From Enoplosus armatus (lineage: Eukaryota; Chordata; Actinopteri; Centrarchiformes; Enoplosidae): 64,000 nucleotides of DNA. The stretch lies in the NCBI RefSeq assembly GCF_043641665.1, contig NC_092181.1, positions 21,460,463 through 21,524,462 on the forward strand. The letters run 5' to 3'. Shown here piece after piece: positions 34,901 to 46,964 of this stretch. The notes under the pieces were generated by a model. The model saw only the letters and a program-made list of their open reading frames with translations. It made no database searches and was not told where the DNA came from. Position numbers and translations under genes: made by a program. Numbering within the stretch: the first letter of the stretch is position 1; every line of letters starts with the position of its first letter.

Positions 34901-36829
34901 AAATGGAAAGATCAGCTTTGCAAAGGTTTTATGAGGGAGGAACTGCATTCAATAAGTTTGTCAGGACCAAATGATGCATACAATGTATTTTGGTGAGTAA
35001 CACTGAATGTGAACATTTCATAGGGCACCTTTCACTAAAGGGCTAGTTTTATGTGGCATGATATGTTACCCAGCAAGCATTTACTGTTTAGCCAACCAAA
35101 AAGAAAAAAGTCTGGATAAATGGAAATAAGTGATTCTGTGTTGAGTAAGACAAGTTGAGCTGAAAATTTTCAAACGGAAAGAAAAGTACTCTGTGAAATT
35201 GAAAGATCTAATGCAGCAATGTGCCATCCCTCTGTGTGAACTGATGGGGAGATTTTGGCAGCTAAATGTCCAGATAAACAACAATTGAGAATCTGGCTCT
35301 TCCTCCTTCTGTATAATTTCACTAGACTGACGCTGCCAGAAGGTTTACTAATTTGCTATTCAATACAGTATCTCTAACAATAAACCAGTCATCAAAGGCA
35401 ATATTTTACTGTAAATGATAATATAATAAAATGATAAATATGTGGAATTGTACCGTATGACCTTTATGGTACAACATAGATGCAACATAGAAGCATGTTT
35501 ATAACACTTTTCATTTCTATGCCACTGCAGATGGCGTTTGTTTTTATCTGAATTCCATTTGTGAGTTGAGGGGGAAAATCACGGGCTGTTCCATATCACT
35601 TCTGATATGGAAATGTCTCATTCTGTGAATGTTTTGGTTGATGAAAACAGAGATACCTCTGTGAGTGTGAGTGTGTGGGCATGCTCAAGCAGATATTTGA
35701 GTGCAGCTTGTAGGCAACATTACATTTTATGACTGACAAACCTGATAGATTGCCATATATTGGAATTCCTCTGGTCTGCTAACATCCTGTAATAACAAGC
35801 ACAAAACCCTTTGGAGACAGACGTCTCGTCTTTCTGGTGATTTCAATCTTGTTTCCGCCTCTGCACGTCTCCTTTCCAACACTGATTCAAACATCCCAGC
35901 CTCACCATGGTAAATTAAAAAGAACAATACAGTGATTCTGTGTAGTCGTCTCATTACATGAAAAAACTATGTCTCAAACCAATCCATTATGGGTCTAATT
36001 TACTTAATCTATGTGGTTCTTGAGATGCAGTGGAAACTGCAAACTGCAATCCTGCTACAGGGACTTTATTCTTCATTCATTTTCTGTGTTTAGTTTCTTT
36101 GCATGAGTGCCTTTGGGTCTACAGTCCAACAAATAAAGTATGATCAGTATGATATGAACAGGCTTTAAATACAACACATTATTCAGTACACTATTACTTG
36201 TTTTTTAGTCTAAATGCATTGGTTTCAAGCCATGCTTCAATAAAAGCTTTTATTTATGGTTTTGGACTGCCCTGATTTCTTTTGTCTTGTTCAATTGTAT
36301 TCATTCTTTTGGCCTCAACACTTCTCCTTCTTGTGGGATGCCGTTATCAACAGAAGAATAGAACTGAAATGGATTCTCGAAAGAATCTACTCAATAAATA
36401 TTTTATTTGTGGTGGATTGATGATATTTGCATTGTCTTACAACGAGGTGGACTTTAAAGCTGAACAGGTAACGGGGAGTGTATCATGAGTTATGCTGGCC
36501 GTGTGACTTACAATACACTGCACTAGTATCCCACTGCCACAGTGCAGATGGCATTCTCATCTCGAACACGTATGCATTAACATTCATCTGTTTTCACCTA
36601 CACTGCCGGGAAAGATAAGGCCCTTTGTTTGCACATTGAATACTGAATACATTTACAAGGGAAAATGCAACTCCGCTCGTCCAATGTTAATAGTGTTGAA
36701 TATGAGACCATATGAATAATGTTCAAGTAAGAATAGTTTTCAGCCTCACATCAATAGTAACATACTTTGTGTGTTAAAACTTACAGAAAAGAAATGTTAG
36801 CACAGAAATACATTGTTATTAAACCCGCT
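34901..36829. other. Unassigned noncoding sequence
   Basis: No gene, repeat or structured feature is recognised. Open frames are short and scattered on both strands. Confidence 0.5.
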
Positions 36830-37075
36830 GGCTGGCCGTGTTCTTTCCATGTTCCAGTTTGCATGTTCTCCTGGTATCTTTGGGTTTTCTCCTGCCGTCC
36901 AAAGACATGCAGGCCAGGTGAACAGGAACCTCTAAATTACCTGTTCTGTAGGTGTGAATGTGAATGTTAATGGTAGTCTGATTATGTGTTTTAGAAAGTG
37001 ATTGACCTGCCTCTTGCTTCAGTGTGTGCTCCAATAGGCCCCAGTCCCAATATAAATCATGGATGGATGGGTGAT
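36830..37075 (+). repeat. Ubiquitous fish interspersed repeat, family G
   Basis: It contains in order GTTTGCATGTTCTCCTGG, GGGTTTTCTCC, GTCCAAAGACATGCAGG, CTCTAAATTACC, AGGTGTGAATGTGAATG, CCAATAGGCCCCAGTCCC and ATGGATGGATGG. This is one of the commonest repeats in teleost genomes. An interrupted copy in the opposite orientation is inferred at 45,405-46,307. The class (SINE- or LINE-derived) cannot be settled here. Confidence 0.75.
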
Positions 37076-38894
37076 TTAGAAACAACTAAATATCTGACAT
37101 GTAATAATGAGTCTTCTACTGGTAATGATTTCACCTGCCTTTAGTCTGCCACTGGCAGTAAAGTAAATCAAGGTGGAATAAGCAATGTCACTTGTCATGT
37201 ATTCTATTAATACCACCACTTTTGACAGTTAACATTATAAAAAGCAAATTAAAATGAGGTTAATTCACTTTATAGAGAGCACATCATATAATCATATAAG
37301 CACATCATATAATAGGCTATATTAAAGCACATGACTGTAATTACCCTCACACCATAATTTCCTTACTAACCCCAACTACTTTTAATGAAACTGGTTACAA
37401 ATGTAGTGAAAAACTATCCAAATGTCCATATTGTTAGAGTAATGTTGCATTTATCAACTAGTCACAGCAGCTGCAAATTTAAAACATATGTCCTTATGTA
37501 GTCCCAAAACTGATCAAATGTAGTAAAAGGTTATCAGACAAATCAAAGACATAACTGAATTACTAAATATCACTGATAATTAAAATGGAGTGTAAAAAGA
37601 AAAGACAGCTTTATATGTTGTATTTTCCTTATAGCACCATTCACTTCATAAAATAAATTAAAACTGACTATCTTTCCCTTATCTTTCCATGTATGTCCAG
37701 GGCAATGATTGAGTGGGACATTTTAAGCATATTTCCACCCCGTACAGAATATTGTAATTTAGTTCGAAATCTCAGTTATTTCACTTGGCTGTTGCACAGA
37801 CTACTGTACATCTTCATTTTGTACATCATTTCTACGACAAACACCTCATCACCTGCTGACAAGAAAGAGGTGTGTCAAGGGCCATAACGAATCCCTCTAA
37901 AACTCATTAGGGGAGATTTTCTTGAGAATTGTCTTGATGATGAACTGACTGGGAATTGCATTAACATCAGTTCTCTTTGACTGGAATATAAAATTGTCAG
38001 TAATATTTAAGGTCTATGTGCCATCGTGAGGGCTGAGTGGGAAGGATGGAGAGGATGATATCCAATTAAATGGAAAAACTGGTGGTGAATGTGGATGAAC
38101 TGATGAAATTCTGGTGAAAGACTGTAGTGATACTAATATATTCCAGCAAGCAGGAGATACAATAACCAGACGTAGAGCTGGATCTGCCCAGGTTGTGAGA
38201 CAGACGTCCAGACAATTAAATCAGTTTCCAAACCAATTACAGATAGTGACACTGATGGAGGTATGTGGGTGTTCAGGCTCTGGCTGCTATTGTGACCGTA
38301 TACATTAGGTACACGATAACTGGCTGCTGACAGATATGTGCTTGGATATAGCTAGAGTTTCCTCAATAGCAGAGAATTGAATGGGAGTAGAGCTGAACAG
38401 AGTGGAAGTAGAGAAGAACTGAACAGAAAAAAACAGTCCAAATACACCAGTTTCCAAAAAAAAGGAAAACGCCGCATTTATCATTTGTGAAGTTAGAATA
38501 TTGAGTTAGCATGTGAAATTGTACAGATCATATTTAAAGCAAAACTTGCTCCAAACACAATTTTACTGAAATTGTGATTTTAACATTTTAGTCATTTTAA
38601 CACAGCATAATTAGCAAAACTGAATAATTGGGGTGGGTGTGTAAGGCTTACATGAATATAGAAGTTGATTAATTTTGTGCTGCTAACAGCACAGTAAAAT
38701 GAGTCCCAGTGAATTATTCAGGCTTAAATAAAAAGTACTGTAGGTTGCATACGGTGAAGGTAAATTTGAAAACTATATTATATTATAAGTACATATTCAG
38801 GGAATTATTTAAATTTAGGCATTGTTACCAAAGAGTTTTCCAGTGTACAGTTTTATACAGTTGGTCACTGAGAAGCTCCACTGCAACACTTAAG
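37076..38894. other. Unassigned noncoding sequence
   Basis: It contains a small imperfect tandem duplication (AGCACATCATATAATCATAT then AGCACATCATATAATAGG, about 37,277-37,316). Nothing else is recognised. Confidence 0.5.
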
Positions 38895-39165
38895 GATTAT
38901 ACCATTGAATGTGTTGCACCATTGTCACTGTCAGCGTGTTAGCATACTGATAGCATTTAGCTCAAAACACCACTGTGCCTCAGTGCAGCCTCATGGAGCT
39001 GCCTGCATGGCTGTAGACTATTAGTCTTGTTTTAATGTACATCCCTTTGACATGCTATTTTCACATGCAAATGACTAGTGAAACTTGCATGATGATATTA
39101 GCATTCAGCTCAAAGCAATGATGTGCATAAGTACAGCTTCACCCTTAGTTTTGTTACTACCTGTG
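38895..39165 (-). repeat. Interspersed repeat, family T, two partial reverse copies
   Basis: The first piece (38,895-39,040) reads ATTGTCACTGTCAGCGTGTT, ATTTAGCTCAAAACACCACT, CCTGCATGGCTGTAGACTAT and TAGTCTTG. The second (about 39,085-39,165) repeats TATTAGCATTCAGCTCAAAG and AAGTACAGC. Both are in the minus orientation. They look like two truncated insertions or a local duplication of the family-T opening section. Confidence 0.6.
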
Positions 39166-40308
39166 TTTTCCAGCCCTAAACACAGCCAGTGCTTTCTACT
39201 CCTCAGATCACTCTACAGCCTCCGGTACTTCAGTGCTGTATATGTGACCCTCCTCACTCCAATCAGAACATCAGTCACTACCTATCATGCATCACAGAAT
39301 GAGAAGCTTTCTCTTCAAGGAGTACCTCACATTGACCCCTTTCAATGCAATCATTTCCCATCTCTCCTTCTACTGTTTTGTCTTCAGCAAAAGAACCTTT
39401 TCTTCCTCTTCACTTATTTCTTTACCTCCTGTCTTTTCTTGACTTACATCCTCTTGTGTGATTGCTCTGCAGTTAAATAAACCAAGTGGACCTAGCAGCA
39501 GTGTGTAGGTACTTGGCAGGACCAAATAGAGGAGCATGTATGTGGGCATACCAAGGTGGCGAGGATACCTGCAGACTGCCAGGTCCTCAACCTGCTGCCG
39601 CCGTTACCATGGCAAGCCAAAGCGTGGAAACTGCTTTGCCGCTACTGTTCAGCATCCAAGGTTTATGAGTGAAGTATTTTCTTCAAAGTAGGTGAAAAAC
39701 AAAAAAATGGTAACAAAGTGAAGATCAGAAACGCTGTCCATCAGTCGATACCATCAGTCATCTTACGTTTTCCTCTGATCCACAGGGGTATTCAGTTCTA
39801 ATGATGCTCCCCAGCCACACACACAAACCCCAACCCTCATAATCCAGTTCAGCCAATGAATGAAAAGCATCTGAAGCAAGTGTGAGTTCGGGCCTCTACA
39901 CTGGGTACACATCTCTACCCCTTACTGGTGTTAATGGAAAATGTACCTGTTGCTCAATCACAAAAATTGTGAGTTTACCAATATCCCAATCTTTGTCTTA
40001 CTTCGGTGATGCAATGACCAAAGCTTACTTTGTTACACTCGCTGTGGGTGGTTTCAGGTCAGAGCATCAATTTGCTGTTATGGGAATTCAGAAAATAATT
40101 TTCTGCAACACTAATGGAAGACGGAGTTGAAAATGTAAACATGTTTAACTGAAATTTGATGTGTCAGATACATCGTGGCATGAAAATGATGTTGCTGTGT
40201 TGCCTTTCCACAGTGTTTCTTGGATTGGGAAGACAGACTACTGACTAGTTATTTTCTCAGACACAGAAGCACTCAGTTTTAGTTTTAGGTGTTTTTAGGT
40301 GCAACATT
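39166..40308. other. Unassigned noncoding sequence
   Basis: A 131-codon open frame (39,085-39,480) overlaps the family-T repeat and is rich in Leu/Phe/Ser, as expected of translated CT-rich noncoding sequence. No domain is recognised. Confidence 0.5.
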
Positions 40309-40492
40309 TAAAAAGGAATAGTTCAAAACGTGGGAATTATGCTTATTCGCTTTCTTTCCTGGATTTACATATGAAGATTGAAAGCACTCTCATGTTTTCG
40401 CATTTAAGTACAGAGATAGAGTTTGGAGGTGATTAGTTTAGCTTAGCATAAAGACTGAAGATATGAGAGTGGAATCAATCCTCTCCTCTAAC
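40309..40492 (+). mobile_element. Family-M MITE, short copy
   Basis: The left arm (AGGAATAGTTCAAAACG, ATGCTTATTCGCTTTCTTTC, CACTCTCATG) is followed by TTAGCTTAGCATAAAGACTG and the beginning of the right arm (TATGAGAGTGGAATCAATCC, TCCTCTAACTC). Internal sequence is largely deleted. It has no coding capacity. Confidence 0.7.
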
Positions 40493-41639
40493 TCACTCGG
40501 GCGATATAAGGCAACACCTTGATCGTCTTTACCGCCTAGTTTGGTAGTTGGTTAACAGCTGTTTAGATGCCAATAATATTAAATTCCTATCCCTAATAGA
40601 AACAACTGACAACTATTAAATACACCGGTCTCTTGTGTTGTTGTTTTTTTACTTTTTCTCTTACTGGTATCAACCTTTGATGTCAAGTCTTCAGAGACAG
40701 AACACAGAAGACACACTAAAACCAACCAGTGGGTTGGAGTGGTGTAATTGGGACACTTGTGTTGACAGAGAGTGAGGTCAGCCTTGAGGTTAGGGACTGT
40801 CTTTTTTCAGTTCAATGTTGAACTTGTAATGGTTTCAAATGCTTCCATGGTCAGCCGTACGACTGAGGAACCATACCAGACAGTGAAAGTACTCTGCTGC
40901 CACTTTTGCTGGCCGGTGTGGCTGTCACCTGTGCGGACAGTTCAGTCAGGATAACAGTAGGTGAAGACAGGAAGGGCTTGTAGTGTATTGGCATTTTATC
41001 ACTGAACTAGGATTGCAACACCCGGCTTTTTTCTTTGATGTACGACGATCAGTGAGATTTTCACCTCACAGCAGTGAGATTCCAGCAAAATAACTAAAAT
41101 ATAGGTCTGTTTAATGTATGTTCCTGCAAGTTTTAACTCCAGAAGAGCAATGACAGTATTAAACACCCCAATATTTTGTAGCCTGGTAAATAATTTCAAT
41201 AGATATTGTTTTTGTGGAGTAATTTGTTCGCCTTGTAAACATTGTCTTGGATTACAAGTCTTAAAAACAAGTGCCTTTCAACAGCAGATTAAATTGCTGC
41301 AGAATATAAAACAAACATTTGATCATAATGGATAGCAATATTAGTTGTGTTGATGCAATCCACATGTATATTTATATATATATAAAATGTTGTGTAGAGG
41401 GACAGGATATTAAGAAAGCACATTTTTTTTGTCCATTAATCACCTTTGCACATCTACCAGCAAACATATTTCATGGAAGAATGCTTTGAGCAGCAGCTTA
41501 TGTCAGATATCTGTGGCCTTTGTAGATAGTGATGCACTCTAATCTACCAACTCAACCAGAATCATAATCTCTGCTTTGCACCTCATGTAACTGTATAAAC
41601 ATTTGAGGCAACCTTTATTGTAATACTTCCAGTTAATGC
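40493..41639. other. Unassigned noncoding sequence
   Basis: It includes a TATATA-rich patch near 41,370-41,388. A segment at 40,850-40,890 (CGACTGAGGAACCATACCAG) vaguely recalls fish LINE sequence but is too short to call. Confidence 0.45.
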
Positions 41640-41830
41640 AGTTACAAGGTTGTCAACAAGATTCACATCATCAGAGAAAGCAGAAATGTAGAGCTGTGTG
41701 TCGTCTGCCTAACGAATTATGAATTATAAAACGTAATGGCAACATATGCAGACAGAAAAGAAAGAGGCCAGAAAATGAACCGTGGGGTCTGCCGCAAGAA
41801 AATTAACTCTCTCTGAACAGAACTTAACTA
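41640..41830 (+). repeat. Possible decayed retroelement remnant
   Basis: ATGTAGAGCTGTGTGTCGTC, AACGTAATGGCAACATATGC, GAGGCCAGAAAATGAACCGT and GGGGTCTGCC resemble, in order, a fish repeat with 'TAGAGCTGTGTGTC-TCTGCAT ... GGCCAA-ATGGACCC-TGTGG'. The match is from memory and diverged. Confidence 0.35.
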
Positions 41831-43093
41831 ACAAACTATCTTCACTATCATCTTGATTTAAGTTAAGTTAACCCAACATTTTACATGTTGCAAAAAAGTC
41901 AAAGGGTTACAATAATCATTGGAAAGCAGTGGTGTAACTTAGACATTGTCCTTTTTCCAATGTCACTGATGACCATGAATATGACCATGAATGACAAAAT
42001 CTGTTTCCTCTGTCAGTCTATTACAGAGAGAATATTTTGACATGGGCATTTTCAACCTGCTTGTATTTCCACATATATCACCATGGCCACTGTTGTCGTC
42101 TAAAGAGTAAGGAGTAATACAAGATTCAAGTGTATCATTCAATAATGGCCAAACAAATCAGCTCCCCTCACCCCCTTTTAAAGCAGCAAACATTTTCCTA
42201 ATGGGCCTGAAGGAGAATCCAGGCCAGCTTCTCCAAAAAGAAAATTGTTCGACTTCAAAAGGCTCAGAATCCCATTACACAAACACACAGCAGCGCAAAC
42301 ATTTAAACAGCACCTCAGATAATAATATAAAACAGTCCAAATAGTGTCCAAAGGCACACGATGTCCCCTTTTTTTAAGTTGAGACACCTTTGTTATATTC
42401 ACTGTGCATAAAGGTGCACGCAAACATATTTCTGATGACAATGCAGGCTACAGCTATAACATTAAGAGGTCTGTGTTTGTGTCTCCACCAACTAAAACCA
42501 CTGAAATCTAATTTGCGTTTGCTATCAGGGTGGTCTGAGGAGTCAAAATGAAAAAGCATAATTTCATACCACAATTGCACTGCGCCAACTTACCTGCATA
42601 TACACAACCTCAGCTGCCCCACTCCACCCACATCGCTGCAAGGGAGATCAATCACAAATGTAAAAAATTGTTTTACTTGTGCCGGACTGCATTAGCGTCT
42701 CTGCCAATGCATAGAGCTCAAAGTGATTCTGTATCTCGAGAAGAACACATGACATAACAACACAAACAAAACAAGAGGTTTTGTAAGTGTTATAGCTTTG
42801 ATCTCTTTGTAACAGCTTCTTCAAGAGCTCTGCTGAAGAACACAAAAGTGAAGTGTTGACATCCTGTCAAAAAATAAAAAATAAACAAACAAAGAAACAT
42901 GGTTGTGTGGGCTTCTCTAGTGGCTTTGTAAGAGAGCTACAATAAGAGGTATGAGCTGACATTCTTGTGGCGTTTCTCTTCGGGGAATCAGCTAATGAAT
43001 CCCTTCATAACTCAACAACGTGGAGTTGCAGCTATTGTGTATAGCTTCATGAAAGCCTGCTGAAAAGACAGAGCAGGTTAGAGCTGACTCAAT

Positions 43094-43132
<39 letters not shown>

Positions 43133-43427
43133 GAAACTCTTAACAATGCTGCTGTGACAAACTGTGGTTTTAGTGTAAATAGAGTGCAGACGAGATACTC
43201 AGAGGAGTAGGCTGAGAGGCTTAGGCATATCTGTGGAAGAAAGATGGTGTAACCAAATAAATGCAGATGTGACAAACACAACACCCTGTACATGTTAGTC
43301 TCACTGACAGAAGAAACCTTAAATGATGTCTTTATTTGCCTTTCTTCATCAAAGTCACTGTGTATTCTTATTTTTTCATGTTTTGCTCGCAGGCAAAATC
43401 TATTGGGCTGCACAAACACCCCGCTCA
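41831..43427. other. Unassigned noncoding sequence
   Basis: It holds the CA array at 43,095-43,130. Nothing else is recognised. Confidence 0.5.
43095..43130 (+). repeat. (CA)18 microsatellite
   Basis: A perfect dinucleotide array of 36 bases. Confidence 0.95.
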
Positions 43428-43545
43428 TGTTTCCTGATTGGACCTCTTCTCAAGAATGTGTGGGTGTGTCCAGACTGTGTTTGATTGACAGCTCCCTCAC
43501 TCTCCTGTTTTTTGCACCGGTTAGGGTGGGTCAATTTACACCATT
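43428..43545 (+). repeat. Dispersed repeat R, copy 2
   Basis: Related to 24,737-24,848 through TTCCTGATTGG, CTTCTCAAGAATGTGTGG, ACAGCTCCCTCA, GGTTAGGG and CAATTTACACCAT. It is in the same orientation as copy 1. A C run begins six bases after it. Confidence 0.6.
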
Positions 43546-43551
43546 AAGAAT

Positions 43552-43563
43552 CCCCCCCCCCCC
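43552..43563 (+). repeat. Poly-C run (12 bases)
   Basis: An uninterrupted run of C just after dispersed repeat R. Confidence 0.9.
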
Positions 43564-43881
43564 AACTGTATTTGGTACGTACAAAATCACACAACATCAT
43601 GAACGATAAACAAGAAAAAAGGGAAGGGGTACATAAATATGAGAGTCCTGATGTCCTTTCTGAATTGTTAATGTAGTGCTTCAAAGTAATGTCTCAACTC
43701 ATTTTTGAACTGGTTTATGGTGGGTTTCCTTGGAGATCATTTATGGATTTAAAACTTGCCATTGAAAATAAGAATATTTAATGTTAAAATAGCCCTCCAT
43801 ATTATTCAACTGTTTGGTCACGAGTCATATAATTCCTAGTATAGCTCCAACCAACTTCAACCTGACCAGGGTAATCAAAAA

Positions 43882-43885
<4 letters not shown>

Positions 43886-43931
<46 letters not shown>
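43886..43931 (+). repeat. (TG)23 microsatellite
   Basis: A perfect dinucleotide array of 46 bases. It creates artificial Cys-Val and Thr-His runs in overlapping open frames. Confidence 0.96.
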
Positions 43932-43935
<4 letters not shown>

Positions 43936-45404
43936 TTATAAGCAGGTTAAGTCTACTTCCGAGCCTCAAAAGGAAATTCCAGCTATTTACAACCCGGGTC
44001 TTATTTTCATAGTTTTGGATATTATTTTTATCAGCAGTAATAATACTGCATAAACCAAATATATTGCTGAGATCTGGAACCAAAGTTAGCTTTCTATGCC
44101 AAATAAGTTTGGCTAAGGAAATTGATGAAATGATTACCCATTGTAAACATCGATCACAGTTTACAGATGGAATTCCTGGTTCAACTTTGACCTACAGTGT
44201 ATACTTTAATCTTATCATAATTTTGCACACACACAGTTTTCCTGTTCAATGAGAAATTGTCACCTACATTTCTGGTGCATCCAAATTTGGTTTCACCTCC
44301 AAACAAAGTGGTTTAATCTGACTAAACTGGCATGTCAACAACCTGTCCGATCATTTGACCACTTCTGTTTCTTGCCGCCTCAGACTTTGTTGAAGAAATG
44401 CCTAGATAGAAATACTGGCCATAAACTAATCTAAGCTGATAAATTACAAACTTCCTTTAATAAATGACTTTTAATTAGAATAGAGAGTTTTACTGGTGAG
44501 GAATGATCCAGATTTTGTTTTATCAAGAATTATCCAAAATGATGATGAATGCCTCGTGACGTGTGTGTGATTTTATCATACTACACTTTTGCAGTGTTGT
44601 CAGTGTCTAGACCTGCATTTGCTCACTTGCTACCTTCCTCCCTGTACCCACCTGCTTAGCATAAAGACTGAGCAAACGTGGTGGACTGCTCTGATTGTCC
44701 GGTATTGTTTTCATTACTCTCTCTGAATCTCTCACTGGGCACTCCACTTCAGTCTTGGTGTACTTCTCACCTTAGCAGCTGTAGGTGTGGCGGACCACTG
44801 TGCAACAGTCCTCCATTACTGGCATGTGTTAATAGCATGGCCCTCCACCTTCTGTTTAGCAGTCTGGATAGATGATTTGTGCCCCAGGTCTCTCCTTCTG
44901 CCCTTTTTCCACCTCTTTTTTTAACTTGTGATACTGGTCTTGGCCACAATTAGCATGTCCTGCGCCCCCAACCTTCTCCATAGCAGTTCGGTAGTTCTTT
45001 GCTGTCTTTCACCTGCTGACCCAAGCAAGAGCAGTGGGTCTTTTGTCCCAGGCAGTGGTACTGCCCACCCTTCTGCCTTCTGCTCATGCAGTCTGGTCAG
45101 GTTGAGTGTGGAGCTTTGTTCTGGTGTGACCTATTACAAGTCTTAACGTCATGCTGTCATGTCAGTGTCACAGCAGGGGTTGCACGTATCAAGCCCTGTT
45201 GGAGGGTGAAGGCTGTGTGAAATAGAATAATGGTTATATAATGCAACATAGATCTCTATCACAGGAAGAGTCATCTAATGAGTCCCCTTACAGTTTCATT
45301 TGTCACAGAAGCTTTGGTGAATGAGGAGTAGTGAGGTTGCCGCCCTTTTATGAGGGAAAAAACCCCAAAGAGATCAATAAGCTACTTCTACTTGGCTGAG
45401 TAGA
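43932..45404. other. Unassigned noncoding sequence
   Basis: At 44,650-44,672 there is GCTTAGCATAAAGACTG, the core of family M, without recognisable arms. The 44,680-45,130 stretch is GC-richer and CT-rich with scattered open frames, but matches nothing I recognise. Confidence 0.45.
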
Positions 45405-45526
45405 TCCACACATACATACATCCTCCCAAGTGCCTACCCTGTTCAGGGTCTTTTGGGGGGTGATGCCTACATGCCTCCAAGGTTTGAGAAAGAGGTACTG
45501 GACATGAAACCGACACAGACACTTTG

Positions 45527-45800
45527 AAGTTGTAGTTCAACATTTTGTCAAATACACTTATTTGCTCTCTTGCCGAGAGTTAGATGAGAAGATCAAAACG
45601 GAGACTGCAGTTACTAGGTCAGACCAAGAGACAGTCCGGCACAGAACCCCCCCGTAAAACCTTTTTGACCCTTTTGCGCTTCTAGTTTTGTGTGTTGTGT
45701 GTTAATTAATGACATTTAGAGGCGCTCGTAGGAAATGAATTCTTTAACTTTGGACAGCACTTCCAATCTTTATGCTAAGCTAAGCTAAATTCCAATCAAA
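45527..45800 (+). mobile_element. Family-M MITE fragment
   Basis: The left arm is AGTTCAACATTTTGTCAAAT, CTCTCTTGCCGAGAGTTAGA, TGAGAAGATC. A reversed interior block, ATCTTTATGCTAAGCTAAGC, follows at about 45,767-45,786. The middle (45,620-45,750) does not match other copies. It lies within the mosaic. Confidence 0.6.
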
Positions 45801-45839
45801 ATTTCCATAAAGTGATGTCCAGATAATCATGAAGTAACA

Positions 45840-46189
45840 AAGGGCTACATTGGAACTACTCCGTATGATGTATCACTTTACTTGCACAAACAGAGTAACT
45901 AATTATTCAGTAATTAGTAATGAATAGGTGGCTACTAGTTGAGAGCTAATCAGGAACGACTTGTGAAGAAAGTGGTCATTATTCCAACTCACAGATACTT
46001 ATGAACTAATCATTACCTAATGATTTATTAATACAGTATCTCTCAGTCTGTTCTCTACTAACTCATTATGATCTACAATCCTCAATTCGCAGTTATTCAG
46101 GAACTTAACGGTCTTTCCTGATTCGTTCCTCTCTCCTTCCTTAGTAACTACTCACATTTTTGTGTACCGTATTCTAAAGTGTTACTGAA
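45840..46189. mobile_element. Non-autonomous element with 'GTAACACTTTAGAATACGGT' terminus
   Basis: The right end reads GTACCGTATTCTAAAGTGTT. Its reverse complement is the terminus of a repeat that I recognise from fish genomes. The left end has ATCACTTTACTTGCAC. The interior repeats short AACTAAT/TTAGTAACTA words. No coding capacity is seen. Confidence 0.5.
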
Positions 46190-46913
46190 TGTAACTCCAC
46201 ACAAATAGGCCCCAACAGGCTGCTGAAATCAAACCCAGCATCATCTTACTGTAAGGCAACAATGCTAACCACTCAGCCTCTGTGCCACCCTTGGGTAGAT
46301 ACAGTTTGTACATTTGTGGTGAGGGCCTAAATCTGTAGAGGCTCGTTAGATGGCTCCTTGTTTGATCATAGAGCTAGGGTTACAATATATAACAACATAT
46401 AAAAATTCTATCCACGTGAGTTCCACTTCTGGAAAAAGGCAAGAATATGTCATCCGGTGCAGAGAGCTCCGAAGGTTGCGGGAGTTAGGCAGCACCAGCC
46501 CCTTCGGGCCATGAGTAAGTCAGTGGTCAGGCTGCAGGCTGGTTCGGAAAATAATCTGTGACCCGTCTCATACCCTCCACCCAGAATACCAGCTTCTCCC
46601 TCAGGCGAGCCTTTCAGAGCCACCAAAATACAGGCTAGGCTGCTACAAAAATTCATTTGTAGTATCTATTTGAAGGCAATAGACAGTAATTTTTAAGCTG
46701 TGGACCTACAACACTTGTATGTCGTACACTGATGTTATTTGTGTTGTATTATATTTTTAATATATATCTATTAAAGCCTGCCCTGATGTTTCTTTTATCA
46801 GCAGCACTGATTCTCCTAGAGGGGAGGGCTTATCGGATCTCTGTAAAAAACCATCATCATCATGTGCATGATTAGGTGAGTTCGTCTGTCTCCCTCTCAC
46901 TCACACAAACACA

Positions 46914-46917
<4 letters not shown>

Positions 46918-46962
<45 letters not shown>
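46918..46962 (+). repeat. CA microsatellite (about 22 units)
   Basis: A perfect dinucleotide array of about 45 bases, preceded by an imperfect CA-rich stretch from about 46,900. Confidence 0.95.

Positions 46963-46964
<2 letters not shown>

Larger units (their letters stand above)
45405..46307 (-). mobile_element. Repeat mosaic: family-G repeat interrupted by two inserted elements
   Basis: The left part (45,405-45,525: ACATACATCCTCCC, CCTGTTCAGGGTC, GGGGGGTGATGCCTACATGC, AGGTACTGGACATG) and the right part (46,190-46,307: CTCCACACAAATAGGCCCC, AAGGCAACAATGCTAACCAC, TGTGCCACCC) correspond to the two ends of one family-G repeat in the same orientation. Between them lie a family-M arm (45,527-45,800) and an element ending in ACCGTATTCTAAAGTGTTAC near 46,186. 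The single-repeat interpretation is inference. Confidence 0.5.

Noticed and set aside
39085..39480. 131-codon open frame
   Set aside because: It overlaps a family-T repeat at its start and has a hydrophobic low-complexity composition without any recognisable domain.
43078..43428. Minus-strand frame with a Cys-Val run
   Set aside because: The run is the translated CA microsatellite at 43,095-43,130.
43802..44083. Frames on both strands with His-Thr or Cys-Val runs
   Set aside because: They are translations of the TG array at 43,886-43,931.
46240..46307. tRNA gene
   Set aside because: The GGTTAGCATTGTTGCC-like stretch on the minus strand recalls a promoter box but belongs to the family-G repeat, and no cloverleaf can be drawn.
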